The notes beneath the pieces are model-generated. The model searched no databases. It saw nothing but the letters and a program-made list of their open reading frames with translations, and had not been told where the DNA came from. A program made the translations under genes and the position numbers. Positions 1-12,316 of a DNA stretch of 64,000 nucleotides are shown in pieces. Numbering within the stretch: the first letter of the stretch is position 1; each line of letters begins with the position of its first letter. The DNA is from Setaria digitata. Lineage: Eukaryota; Nematoda; Chromadorea; Rhabditida; Setariidae. The DNA lies in NCBI GenBank assembly GCA_003640385.1, contig RCAB01000047.1, forward strand, positions 62,001 through 126,000, given 5' to 3'.

Positions 1-192
1 AACGTGAGGTTCAACATAAACAGCACAACTATACATGTAATTATAACAATTACCTAGTGAAGGAATTACTGCAAAATAAAGCAAATAACTTTTTGAGCTT
101 CTAAAATAATCACATTATCAACTCACATCCAGATGATATTTTAATCTCAGGAGAACTCATTTCCACTTGTTCAATTGATTATTTTGAGCATT

Positions 193-3100
193 TCAATTGA
201 TCTGATTGTCGTCTTTGTTCTCATCATTGTTCTTAACATCATTACCGTTATTTTTGTTTTTGTTACTATTATTATTATTATTGCTTTCATCATCCTCCCA
301 CTCATCATCACCAGTCAGTGGTACTTCCTAAAACACAAGGAAAAATTATCACTAAAAAATTTTGTTTTATTTTAAAAGTTTTCTTTTAATTAGATAAAAA
401 GAACATAGGAAAGATTCTTAGTTCCTCATCACTTTTATCCAGTCTCAATTATTTATTAATTTGGAAAAAAAATTTTTTGGAAAGTTAGTTAATCTTTACA
501 TCTTCTTCTATTTGAGCAAAATTTTTTTTTGCAATTTTTAAGAATCAAACTAAAATAAAACTTCCGCATATTTATCGGAAAAATAAAGCAAACATTATTA
601 TGATATTCAGCCACTATAACCCCTTCAGGACCATCGGGATTTTCACGGATACACTGCTCGATGTAAACCATAACATTATGCAGTCGCCTTTCCATTGCCG
701 GATAATGCTTATATGCCAATATCGGCGCCAAAGGATCTTTCGACATCGACCTTTAAGCAAATATGAAATCTAAAATTAACGTTTGTAGTTGGAACTTGAA
801 GCAAAAAAAAAAAAAAAAACAGTGGAAATGGAAATGCCTACTGATGAAGTGCTTTTGTTAGAGAGATGGGCCCCCGATAATAGTTCAGCAGCGTGGAGAA
901 AGTTGAGGGTCTCAATACACAGCACTGCCTTAACGGTAGCAGTATATCATCATCATCAAAATCAGTTCTGCCAAACCTGTAATGAGCGAAATTTGTTCCG
1001 TCTTCAGCATCATCAGGATTAGAAATTTCCCGGAAAGTCACACAGGTAACATCAGTAGCCCAAATTTGCACTAATCAACTCAATGTACTGCATAACATAA
1101 ATACTTACGCTCTTCCGTTATCGAGATGAATTGCATAGGACGGAGCATTCGTGAAAACGGAAAACGCTTCATAATGATGTCTATCTTGATTGCCTGAAAT
1201 CACTCATTAATTAGTGTTGCACATCTGATCAAACATCCCTCTTGTATAATGACTAATTTTTTTTTTAATAATTTAACTTTATTAACTTCATCTAACTAAC
1301 CAATCAAATAATCCATCACGTGAAAATCGACAAGATCAAGCAAAGTACGTCCATGAGCATAAGGTTTCATTGTTTTCACGTTTTTCTGGCAGTAGTCCAT
1401 ATTTCGTTGCCATTCAGCTATTTGATTTTTTTTAGAATATGTTCTAAATAAGATGATGAAATTAGTTCTTGAAAATAAGATAAAAGAAAAGTCGAATGGG
1501 GCAAATTAATGAAGTCCGAAATTAAATTTCAATTTTTATTGTCAAATTGTTTCATTAATCCCGGAAATGTTAAGAAAAAAGAGACCACTAATTGTAAAAT
1601 TTTATGAAAATAATTAGTGATGTTTTCTTTCCTGACCTTCTATAAGGCGACTTGTTGTGTTTCCTGGGGACACTGTTCTCGTCCGGAAGGAACACTTGTA
1701 CTGATCCTTCTCTGGTATCCGGAGTACCACAGATTGCATGTGACGTATCACAGTAATAATCGCATTTACTCACAAAACATAAATTTTTAGCTAAAAATAA
1801 TAGTAGCTGATGAATTAAATTCGGTAAACTGCTCCTGAAATATAATTTTTCATCTTTTTCAACTAAATGTTAAAGCATTAAGGTCAAATGCTAAGTGTAT
1901 GGAACAGTTTGGTTATCTAATATCGTATTAATCTCTTTAGCTAAATGCGACAAGGTTCATTCACTTCCCTAATTTGCACTTTGCAATATGACAATAAGTA
2001 GTGACCAAAGATATACCCGGTGAGACGAAAAATGTCTTGGCTAAACGTTTTTCTGCTTTGTCACGTAAATCGGACGTTAAATTAACGACACGGCCAACAG
2101 TTGGTACAGCACGTCGAAAACCAAGTATCCTTAATTTGAATTTAAAAAAAGGAGTTTTGATTAAATGTGAAAGACAGAAACATTAGTTAAATGAAGGAAT
2201 ACAAGTTTTGGCTAAGGAAAAGGCAAGAGAAATGGATCAGGGAGAGAAGGAAGCCAGAGCTGCAAAGGAGAGAAGTAGAGAAAAGAAAAATAATGTTAAT
2301 TATTTTTTGACGACTGGAAATGAAACATTTTAAATTCTGGAATTAAATTGAATCCAGCTACTTTTTTGACAGAATTATGACATACTTGTCCATATGAAAG
2401 GTTGCAATTTCAGCATTATGACGCTCGAAATCGCTGAAATAAAAATGATTCGGATCGGATTCATAGTCGCGACCAAACCTAAAACTGTTAATATTCCATG
2501 TGTGTGTTACTATGTTAGCCCGAAATTTGGCATGAAGTCGTTTGGTTGGAACAGACAAAATATACTTGAGCATTAATTTCCTATTGGTAGAATTTATCAT
2601 GTATCAACTAGAACGACGTGATTCGTAGCAGAAATTGTTGCTTAGCAATTTGACGTGGTTCGCTTGGGTGCAGGCAATGAATGAATTCCTTATGATGTTC
2701 AAAAAGCTATTTCCGGTAGTTTAAAATGTTCCTCAACAGATGAGACTGATAGTGATGATAAGCAAAGTGGCGTTTTTCAGGTTTAACTTCAGTTCACTGG
2801 TTACTTAATAATTAAATTTATAATTTAAGAAAGACCTTGAAGTATTTCTTCAACGAACTACACAATATTTGGGTAATATGCACTACTGAAAAGCAAGATG
2901 AGAAAACTATACCTCATAGGTTTAAAAACTGCCTGTTGGTCATTTTCAAATGTGAAGATAAGCTTAACCTGTGTGCCACCATCCATAATGGATACAGATT
3001 TCAACGGCAATTTAGTGAGGTCGCTTAATAAATTGTTTACAATCTGCAGATAGTGAACAAAAGCAGGTCAAATTATTTTCAGGTTTAAATTGCACGAAAT

Positions 3101-4601
3101 TTGAAATTAGTCTTATGTGTCCTGCTGTACAGAACGGAAGCCTTCCAGAATACGTGAGCTGATGACGTAATTTTTCTGTGAAAAAGATTCTCCGTGAAGG
3201 GCCTCTCACTTCATTTCCCAAAATATGCATCGTATGATCGTAAAATTGCTTTCAGGTATCATCGGGTAAGGCATAACGTTTACATACTTTTAATGAAATG
3301 GACAACGAGCACCATCATCAATCACTTGGACAGAAATTAATGGTAGGAATTTAAGAATTAACTGTGCAAATATGTTAGCATTGTTTTATTTTTAATGTTA
3401 TAGTAGCAGAATATTACTCAGTAATTAGGTCTTTATGCATACCTCTTCATTTCTATATATATCACAGCTGCCGATATCTGCATAAAATTTTTCCCATGAA
3501 TCCCTTTCCGGTACAATTTTCCTATAATACAAATGCCATCAGTAAATAATGCCCAAAAACCGGTTGATTAATTATTTCTGATCAGGAAATAAAAGAAGTT
3601 ATTACTTCAGAAACATTTGATGAGTTTAGCTTCAGCTGATTATAACAGGTCCCGTTAACTTTTATCACTTACCCAGTTTTGTCTTTCCAAAACTGGCGCA
3701 AAGTTTCGTTGTTTGGACATTCCCTCGTCATCATTTCCACAATGTTTAAATCATATAAGTACTGATTCAACTGTTTAGCTAATGTCCAATTGATATGTGG
3801 CACTGGAATTTTTTGCAGTAAATTTCTGAGAATTCAAATTCAATTCACTCTGGACAAAAAAAAAAAAAGAAAAAACACACTTCTATATAAACTTCTACAA
3901 GTTTTGAACTCGGAATTTCAGCACATATTTAATTTTTCTTCACGGTATCAGACCTCGGTGTATCTTGAAAAGATAAAATTAAAAGAAGGAGTGAAAAATT
4001 CAAATACCGAAAAAACGAGAAACATCGCTATCTTTAGTCATAAATTTATAAATATTCTGTTCCTGTACATAAGCTGCATGGGGAATTGGTCGCGGGAAAT
4101 TTAATTTTTCATATCTTTTCAACCATTCTGAAACAAATCACCTTTTTATTGAACATATTCGAGAGTTATTGAATTCAGGAAATGCCAATAAATATTAATA
4201 AGAATTTAGATAACTGTAGCAGTTACAATAAGAAAGCAAATGTTGACTTTTTTTTTTTAATTTTGATAAATTCTGTAGGAAAATCAATTTGATACCAAGG
4301 CTGAACAGAAAGAGTTGCAGGAAGCTCGAGCAATCTTCATAATGATACTTGAAGATCAATTTCTGCTAGTGATACTTGATGCCTGAAGAATTAAAACCTA
4401 TTCATTAAGTCAACTTATCATAAGCTAAGAAGTACCGCCGAATAATTTTCAGGTATCAGGAAGCTCCTGCAACACTTCCTATGGTACCATAACAGTTATC
4501 TTACCAGAATTTTCATCCTTTCTCATCACCGATAGCAAAATGATTGTGGTAAAAAATATGACGCAAATAATAACTGCCAATCTCCGAATGTATATTCGCA
4601 T
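193..4601 (-). CDS. famk-1: FAM20/Fam20C-family secretory pathway kinase
   Basis: Predicted type II Golgi-lumen kinase that phosphorylates secreted proteins or proteoglycan sugars. Thirteen exons join in phase: 4601-4505, 4127-4008, 3802-3673, 3521-3443, 3043-2913, 2478-2386, 2129-2017, 1790-1637, 1443-1301, 1193-1109, 976-842, 750-594, 327-193 (1572 nt, 523 aa). The start codon is followed by a signal anchor (about residues 8-26). Family blocks appear in order: [13 protein letters not shown] with the FKPMR lysine; [41 protein letters not shown]; the catalytic GNQDRHHYE; metal-binding HLDNGRAFG; and LPLRQCC. Paired cysteines are kept. FAM20A-type loss of catalytic residues is not seen, so it is probably active. 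The last exon encodes an odd Asp/Asn-rich tail of about 45 residues. The symbol follows the single C. elegans FAM20 gene; orthology is inferred. The third exon's acceptor is the choice that keeps phase. Confidence 0.93.
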
Positions 4602-5382
4602 AATGTTGTCGTTTCAGTAGCAACTGTATTGATATTATTGATACCGTTGTAACCGCCTTTGACTCTATTCCACAATCCCTATTCATTGTGAAGCGTCATC
4701 CGTGCGTCGACTCGATCACGAGGATTGTGAACAATTTGATCTATTGATTTCCAATTAATATCAGTAAATTACTGCAAATGAGTTAGTAATGTTACTTTAT
4801 GTAAAATATCAATGTTATGTTTCTTCAACTAGCAATTTAATTGGGATACACTAATTAGATAAGAAGGAAAGCTCCTGTAATTTTTCAGATCTAACCTATT
4901 TAGAATACCATTAAATTAGCCAAAACTATACAACATCCACCATGATGGACAAAAAAAAGTATTGAAAAAAAAATCAGGTAACTATATATCCAGTGAGATG
5001 TAAATAATGGAAAAAGGGTGAGTAGAGGAACTAGGAAAAAATCGGAAGTTTTATTTATCACTTTAGTTTCGGAAGATTAATGAGCATTTCTAGACTAATA
5101 CTTTTACTGGTCAAATCATTCAAAATTTTCGAGAAACTATTGAAAAATATTTGGTATCTATATAGCTTGGACTAATTATGAATTTTAAAGTTATATAATT
5201 AATTTTTTCACTGAAGAAACCTTTTTTTGATAAATTTAGATGGAAATGAGTTACAAATGAAAGGCAAGGGAAAAAAATCGGATAAAAAAGAACTAATAAG
5301 TCGAAGTAGTCGAAGCACCGAGGATTGGTCGTTAATAAGAACGGCTAATAGTATCTGTTGGTATCGAGTGGTACATCATCTA

Positions 5383-5540
5383 CCCCGTCAATTACTCTTG
5401 CCATCACCCTGTCCTTTTACGTACCCCGATTCCCCGGTACCCCTCCTTCCATGTCCTTTTCCACCCTGATTCTCCCGGCATCTCTTCTCCCGTAACCCCG
5501 TTCTTTTCCACCTCGATCTTCCACGCTATCTGTATTCATA
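5383..5540. repeat. Pyrimidine-rich degenerate repeat patch
   Basis: A local C/T-rich island in otherwise A/T-rich DNA. Short related units recur, such as CCTGTCCTTTT, CATGTCCTTTTCCACC and CGTTCTTTTCCACCTCG. It makes the only clearly C-rich open frame nearby but has no recognisable protein content. Confidence 0.5.
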
Positions 5541-8500
5541 CATATTTTTAATGTATGAATGCAAATACACATACATAAACTACCCCACACATTCTTTCAT
5601 CGACAAGAAAATACTGTGCGATAAATATACACTGTTTGTATTGCTATTTACGATCTTGAGTGGTCTTATTTCTCGACACTACTTAGTTTTTTTTTTTTTT
5701 TGTTAAATTTGACAACTACCCCTCCCGCCTTCTATTTAAAATATTTGTTTTCTTTTTTTTTTTTTTTACTCCAGAGTATTGTTGGAATTAACTTTGGTTA
5801 TATCAGCTAATCTAAGTTTAAGCTTTCTAGAAGAGTGAAATTTTTCTTTTGCTAAATAACTACTAAAATGAAGATAAGTCAGTAGTTTCAACTTGAAGAT
5901 CTATTGAAACTTTCAAAATCCTTAAAATAAAGATGAATGAATGAGTGAGAAATTTTCGGTACAGGAAATTTGAAAAAGGACCTTTATTAACAAGATACAG
6001 TCTAACTACAAAAGACTTAACTGTTTGAAATTCCATGAGACAAGCTTTAAGGAATGAGAATTCTAAATGCGAATTTCATTCCTGTGGTATTTACAGAAAA
6101 CTAATTCAAATTCGAGGGAAGCGACTATTTCAAAAAGAAATGGATACATGGCCAGCTAAATTGTTGTTGAAAACTATTCGCTGAAGCATTTCACAGAATC
6201 AGAGCAATGAGAATTGCTAACATTAGCGTTTTCATTCATAAACAGTCATTGTTTGCCCACCTGAAAATTGTTTACTTTTGAGAAGTTTTGTCCAACTAAA
6301 TTAGAATTAAAATATCGAAAATTCCAGCAATTATTATTGCTTCCTGAATTCAGAAGGATTAGACGCATAACTTGATTTTTTCAGTTCTTTCAACAATGGT
6401 CATTTTGTATGATATAACGCGAAAAGAAATTATGAATGATTCCGATGAAGCCAAAGAATAGGCAGCTTGTCACTTTTTTCCAAGGAAGACATCTTGAAAA
6501 GTTTGATCCAAATTTGAAATAGGAATGAATTAATTGAAAGATTTGAAATGATGGGGAAGGTCGTCTTAAATTTCAAAATGCGAAAATATAAAAATATAGA
6601 AATACTTTTTATACTAAACCAGTTTTTGACGATGATGCAGCTAAGGAAAATATCGAATTTTATAGATCTCTTCTTCTTAGATAAAAAAAAAAAATCATTC
6701 TTGAAATTATGTTCATAATAATGGGTTAAACCGTTTAAATCTTTCACAAGAATGTTTGCTTGGAAACTTTTGTCAGTGATTCAAAGTAGTCATCCGAATG
6801 TTGCACTTAGTTCCATAACTTCTCCTACTATAATTTTATACCTGTCATAAAAGACCAGATCAATCCTTTTTAAGAATCTTGATTCGGTTTTATTAAAGCC
6901 AGTTATTCAATTAGCATTATACAACGGATGTTGTTATCATATCAATCTGTGCAAGCCAATAACAGGAATGAAATTAATCAAAAATTTTCCATATGGTACT
7001 GTTAATGGTATAAACAAGTTGTTATTCAGGTGATCAGTGTGGTGCGAAGAAGAAAGATTGCCAGGAATGATGATCAGGAAAAAAGGAAAATAGTGGACAA
7101 ACGTTTTTCAAAGAGGACAACGAGGAAAGCGAATGGGAAATGGAAAAAAAAAAGAAGCGGAAAGTGAAAAAGAAAACGGAAAATAAAGAGCGAAACAAAA
7201 AATAAAAGTCGAAAAGCGATGTGAAAAATAAAAAATGGAATAGTTCGGATGAATGATGAGAATACCAATGAAAAAATGGCCCCAAACATTTTGCAAATTA
7301 TTCGGTTGTTTGAAAACGAAAAAATTGTTTTAACTTAAAAGAAGCTAACAAATTCTGATTTTCAGCATATTAGTATGATGATATATTGTGGATGTTCACT
7401 AATAAAAGAAATCAATTCAATGTCATTGTACTGTCGCTAATGTCGGTCACTCTTAATGGCCCAAATACGAAATTCCGTTTCTCCCGATTCATCTATCGTT
7501 CAGTAATACCCTGACAGGTAAACTGTCTCATCAACTACCAAATGCTGGGATTTTAAAATCTTTTTAAGGTATCCGATATTCTAATAGCAATGTGAAAGTA
7601 ACGTTCAAAATGATAAGTAACCAAAGAGTGTAAGTGTAAGCATATCATATTTGGGAGTTTATGGGACTTTAGGTTTACCGAACAATCAAATGAGATACTT
7701 CAAGAAAATACACATGCGAAAGTCCAGTACGGTTAACGTCAGTGCTTTCTCTTGAGAAGCTTAACTTTTTAAAAAGTTTCTATAATTTTTTATCGTGGAG
7801 CCAGCATTCAATTTTAGTTATTCTCCTTTTTTGTCGAAGTTGTTAAGACAGGATTAATTATTTTACAAAGCAGATATGAAATTAAAATGCGGGAAAGAAA
7901 TTTCAATCAAGCATTGAATGTATTGGATAAGCAAAAGTGAAAATATAAAACATTTTAATAATGATTATGGTGCTAGAAAATAAATAATTCATTAGACTTG
8001 GCGAAGTAAAACTTGTAAACAAAATTCAAATTGAAGACCAAATTTCGGTCGATGATGTCCGACAACACATTATAGTCTGATTACATTCAATTAAAAAGAG
8101 ATTATTCCGTTCGAATACAGCAAATGAACTAAATGTACCCTAAAAATGTAGACAATAATACGGAGAAATATTTAACTTCTTGCTTTATTATGTGATAAAG
8201 CTTGGAAAAATTATGAAAAACACAGCAAAGAATTTAAAGTTAATAGCAAATTTCGAAGGGATGAGAAGATGAATGTCAAATTTTTCAGCTTTTTAGAATA
8301 AATATTAAATAATATGTTGAACTTGCTATGAATCAGATAGATATTTTAGTGAAATAATCAGTATGTTAAGTTAAAGAAAAACTGAAAAGTTTGAAACAAT
8401 TGATAATCAACGTTTTATGCCAAACTATGGGAGTATTCAGTATCGATGAATGCTTGTTTATTTGGAACAAGTTATTTAGTTTTTTTTTTTTTTTTTCAGA

Positions 8501-11500
8501 TTAATTTGAGCTAAATATTGTAGAAATAAATCTTATTAATACAGAAAGAGAAAAGTTTAAGCCTTTTATACAGCAGCTCAAGCTTAGCAGGTGAAATTAA
8601 AATTTTGCTCGAACTGTTGTTTCCTTTGGAAAATTTTTTGTTTCTTTTCATAAGAAAAATACTTCTTTCCTGTTCCATTACAACAAAGATTGAACAAATA
8701 ATGACATTAGAGCCATTCGAGCAAGTAACACACTAAATTTCAAAAAGATATATACTTAGGACCGAAGATTATCAGCGATAACGCGGTGATAATGGAAATG
8801 GCATGCTACTGATAATCGGATATTAACTATGAACATATGGTTTTTTTTTTTTTTTGCTGTTATGAAATGATTTCAAAGACAATACAAATCTGCATTTATG
8901 TATATAAATGTCTCATATTTATATGATAATAGGAGTCACTGAAATGCAGGTGCAACTCTAACTGCTAATTGCTGCATAAAACTCGTACCTAGTAAAATTT
9001 ATTTCAAAACAGATCATTGATTGTGTTTAGAAGCAAATTTTTGTAATCCCTAACTAATAAGCAGCACTAAGCACTGATTTAAAATTCTCTACTGATACTT
9101 GGCTTATTTGTTAAGTTTATATCAACGGTGTAAAAGGGAAAATAAACAATTAAAATTTATCGATAGAGTGAAAAGTTTCTTGATGAGAATGATGGGGGTG
9201 AACAGGGTGCGGGGTGAAAATCACTGCATTACAGTTCATCAAAAGTGCGTTGAAAAAAATAAGTCTGAGGAAAACGAAAACAAAAATAATCGCTGAAATT
9301 GTCACATAGACATTCCAACTGCCAAAAAAACAAACAAACACGATTTCATCAACTTGAAGGACCAGAAAGGTACTTTAAAAAAACTTTAAAGATAATAGCA
9401 GTACCAGAATGCAGAAATCGTTATAAGAGTTAGCAGGAGCTAAGAGTTTAAAATGATTGTATTTTGATGTAATTCATGAGGAATAAACATTTTGAGAATA
9501 TAAGAGATTAAACTGACTAAATTTCAATTTAATGCAAGAGGAATAGAGTTTTGAGATTAGAATGATTATCTCAATAACCACTTAACGAACAATTTTCCGT
9601 TTACAAAATGAAATAATTTAACAAAACACAAATTGCTACTAAAAAAAAAAAAATTTAATATGGATTATCACGAATTAAACTGATAAATCCGCCAAAGCAA
9701 ATAGAGAAAAAAAAGCATGAAATTAAAAATTAATGGCTAAATATGCGACAGAATATAATCCATTAGCCATGATTTTAATCAAAATTTTATTTATCAACCT
9801 AAATATCGCAGCACCCTGCAAGAACACAAGGAAGTTATTAAATATAATTAATTATGGAAGTTGAAACTGCATTTATTGATCAGAAAAAGCCAATATGATC
9901 GATCTGATCTGAATGCAAAGTTTCGTCTGCAATAAGTTCGTTTTTTAGCATTGAAAATATATTTCCTTTTTTTTAAATTTTTTTTTCTCTTAAATGAAAT
10001 TTTGCAAGAAAGAAAAACGACTCTACTTTTTCACTTTATCAAAACATATATGATTTCAAATATAAAAAAAAAGAAGATTGAAATCACAGAGTGCAGATTA
10101 TACAGTTAATTGTAAGTTGTTATACAGCAAAGTTTGACGGCCACAAAAATGATAAAAAGAAATGCATTTAAATTTAAGTGAGTACAGAAAGAATGCATGC
10201 ATGCGAAAATAAATTTTATTGATAAGATTTCGAAAAACAAAACCTTTTAGTAAATGAAATTAGTGAGTAATTCTCTTTAAAACATATTTTAACTGGAAAG
10301 GCATTTCACTGAAGTTGATCTGGTTGAAAACTTATCTTAAAATGAAATTAAAGAATCAAAATTGAAATAGACAATTGCCTATCATTTTCATGATGTTTGA
10401 TTGAGGAATTAATTTGGTGTATTGAGATATCATCTAATTCTGCTTCCTTTTTTTTTTTTTTTTTTTTTTTTAAGACAGGTTGCATTCAACTGCCAGTAAA
10501 GTAGCTAAACCTTTGATTTGCTTTGAGTGATGAAAAATGCTCATAGACTGAGTCAAATTTTTCTTGTGCAAGATAAATATAAATTCTTCCACAGCACGGC
10601 CGGAATTAAGCACAGATCTCTATATGCTAGGTTAATCTCTTCGTGGCGGAATTGGTATGAATGAATGATTTCTTGATATGCGGTTAAATTTATAGTAGCG
10701 CCTTCTGTTGACGCTAGTTTGAACAATATGGAAATATTCAAGGAAAGAAACATTCCTCTTCTATTTCCTTAACACTTATCATGTCTGAAAGACTTCTCTC
10801 ATGACAGCTGAATTTAAAATTCGAATTTAGAAGACATGCAAAACCATCATCCAAGACGACTAATAACGAATTAAAAAGTAGTTAGAAGAAGCCACGACTG
10901 TTTTTCTCTATCAGGTTTTCAGCAAGGTAGTAAAACAAGCTGTTAATAGGTTCATTTCCTGCATTAAAATCGTAATTAATTGTGAAATTTTTGGGAGTAT
11001 ATGGAAAAATGTATATCAATAATTTTTTTCTTTTTCACATAAGGACACACGGAAATATTCAGTTACAGAGTCTTAAGTTGCAATTGAGAGGATCAGATAT
11101 TCCTACACAGAAATATGAAAATGAGTTTCTAATCCATTTTTGGATATCATCCACCTGTAACTACTTGGCAATGCAATAACCGGTAATAATAAACATGCTA
11201 GGAGTGCTATCATCCAGCACAATCACACAGTTAATTTGTAGACCTAAAAAGACCTGAAAAAATAAAAACAGTACAAAAGAAATTTATTTATTATTATTAT
11301 TACTAATTATGAAGTTCTCGTCACTTTCATTTCTGTTTATTAAAATAGAGATTTGTGATGGTGGGAAATATTGAAAGGTTAAAAATAAACGAAATTATTA
11401 TATTGTTTCTAATAATCATTCGCAAGCGTCAAAAGCCAACGTAAATATGGCAAGCGACGATAACAATATCTAGATTTGGAAAATTACAAGAGATATTGGG

Positions 11501-12200
11501 TCTCATTTCAAAAATGTATCTTTTATGTGCATCGCTGTAAATAGATTATAAATCTTGACCTGTTGCACTGACCGCTGACCACTATGACCCAGTTTAGTGA
11601 TATAAGAATGTCCTGGTTCCGCTAATTCGTTTTATTGCTTTTTTTTTTTACTTTTTAATTTAAAATTTCGGGATACAATTTAAATCACATTCAAGAATGG
11701 AATAATGGAAAAAAAAAAAAAGAGAACATGGATTATTCAAAGATACAATCATTCATTGTAAAATGGAAAGAGTGAACAATAGATAGAAACTTTGTCATAT
11801 TTTAATAATTAACTTTGCATTAATCCAGTTTTTAATTACCTTTCTGGTAAAATAAATTTCCTTTCTGGGATTTCTGAAGAAGTTTCGTAAGGAAAATTAA
11901 ATGGATGTGCAAAGGCATAAATATACAAATAGAGCGATTAGTGAGCGAAACAAAGATAAAATAGCAAGAACCACTAATGAACAAATGTTTACCTAATTGA
12001 ATGATAAGGCAATAAACTGATATGAATTCAATACCACACCAACTGAAATGAATGGTGCTTCATTTTACTTTCATCTGTTACTCTTGTCCAATCACTTCAT
12101 GCTGCACCTGAAGTGCTATTATGGCGCTTTCCCAATATAATGTTGCGTGTAAGTCGTTCCGCTTAATTACTGTCATAATTATCTTACTACTGTTGCTGCT

Positions 12201-12242
12201 ACCGTTACGCTGTCACCATTCCTTTGTCACAAGCGTTACGGT
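12201..12242. repeat. 11-bp perfect inverted repeat
   Basis: ACCGTTACGCT at 12201-12211 is matched by its reverse complement at 12232-12242, with a 20-base spacer. No coding sequence is nearby. It could form a hairpin or be a paired protein-binding site; the function is unknown. Confidence 0.6.
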
Positions 12243-12295
12243 AGAGCCACTCGGTTATCCACGTCACTATATATATGTACGTCACTAAACAATAA

Positions 12296-12316
12296 TATGG
12301 TATATATATATACTAT
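12296..12316. repeat. TA microsatellite
   Basis: Short run of alternating T and A with minor interruptions. Confidence 0.7.

Noticed and set aside
175..375. Open frame for a very hydrophobic 66-residue protein on the + strand
   Set aside because: It is the exact antisense of the Asp/Asn-rich last exon of the FAM20 gene, whose frame joins in phase to twelve conserved exons.
2001..2186. Basic 61-residue frame on the + strand
   Set aside because: It is antisense to the conserved FAM20 exon 2129-2017 ([13 protein letters not shown] block).
3012..3230. Minus-strand frame considered as a FAM20 exon
   Set aside because: The true N-lobe exon is 3043-2913 in another frame, with the GGTQVKL and FKPMR motifs and matching phase on both sides.
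7034..7296. Three overlapping Phe/Ser-rich minus-strand frames
   Set aside because: They are the complement of a purine-rich tract. The composition is explained by low complexity, and all three frames are open together.
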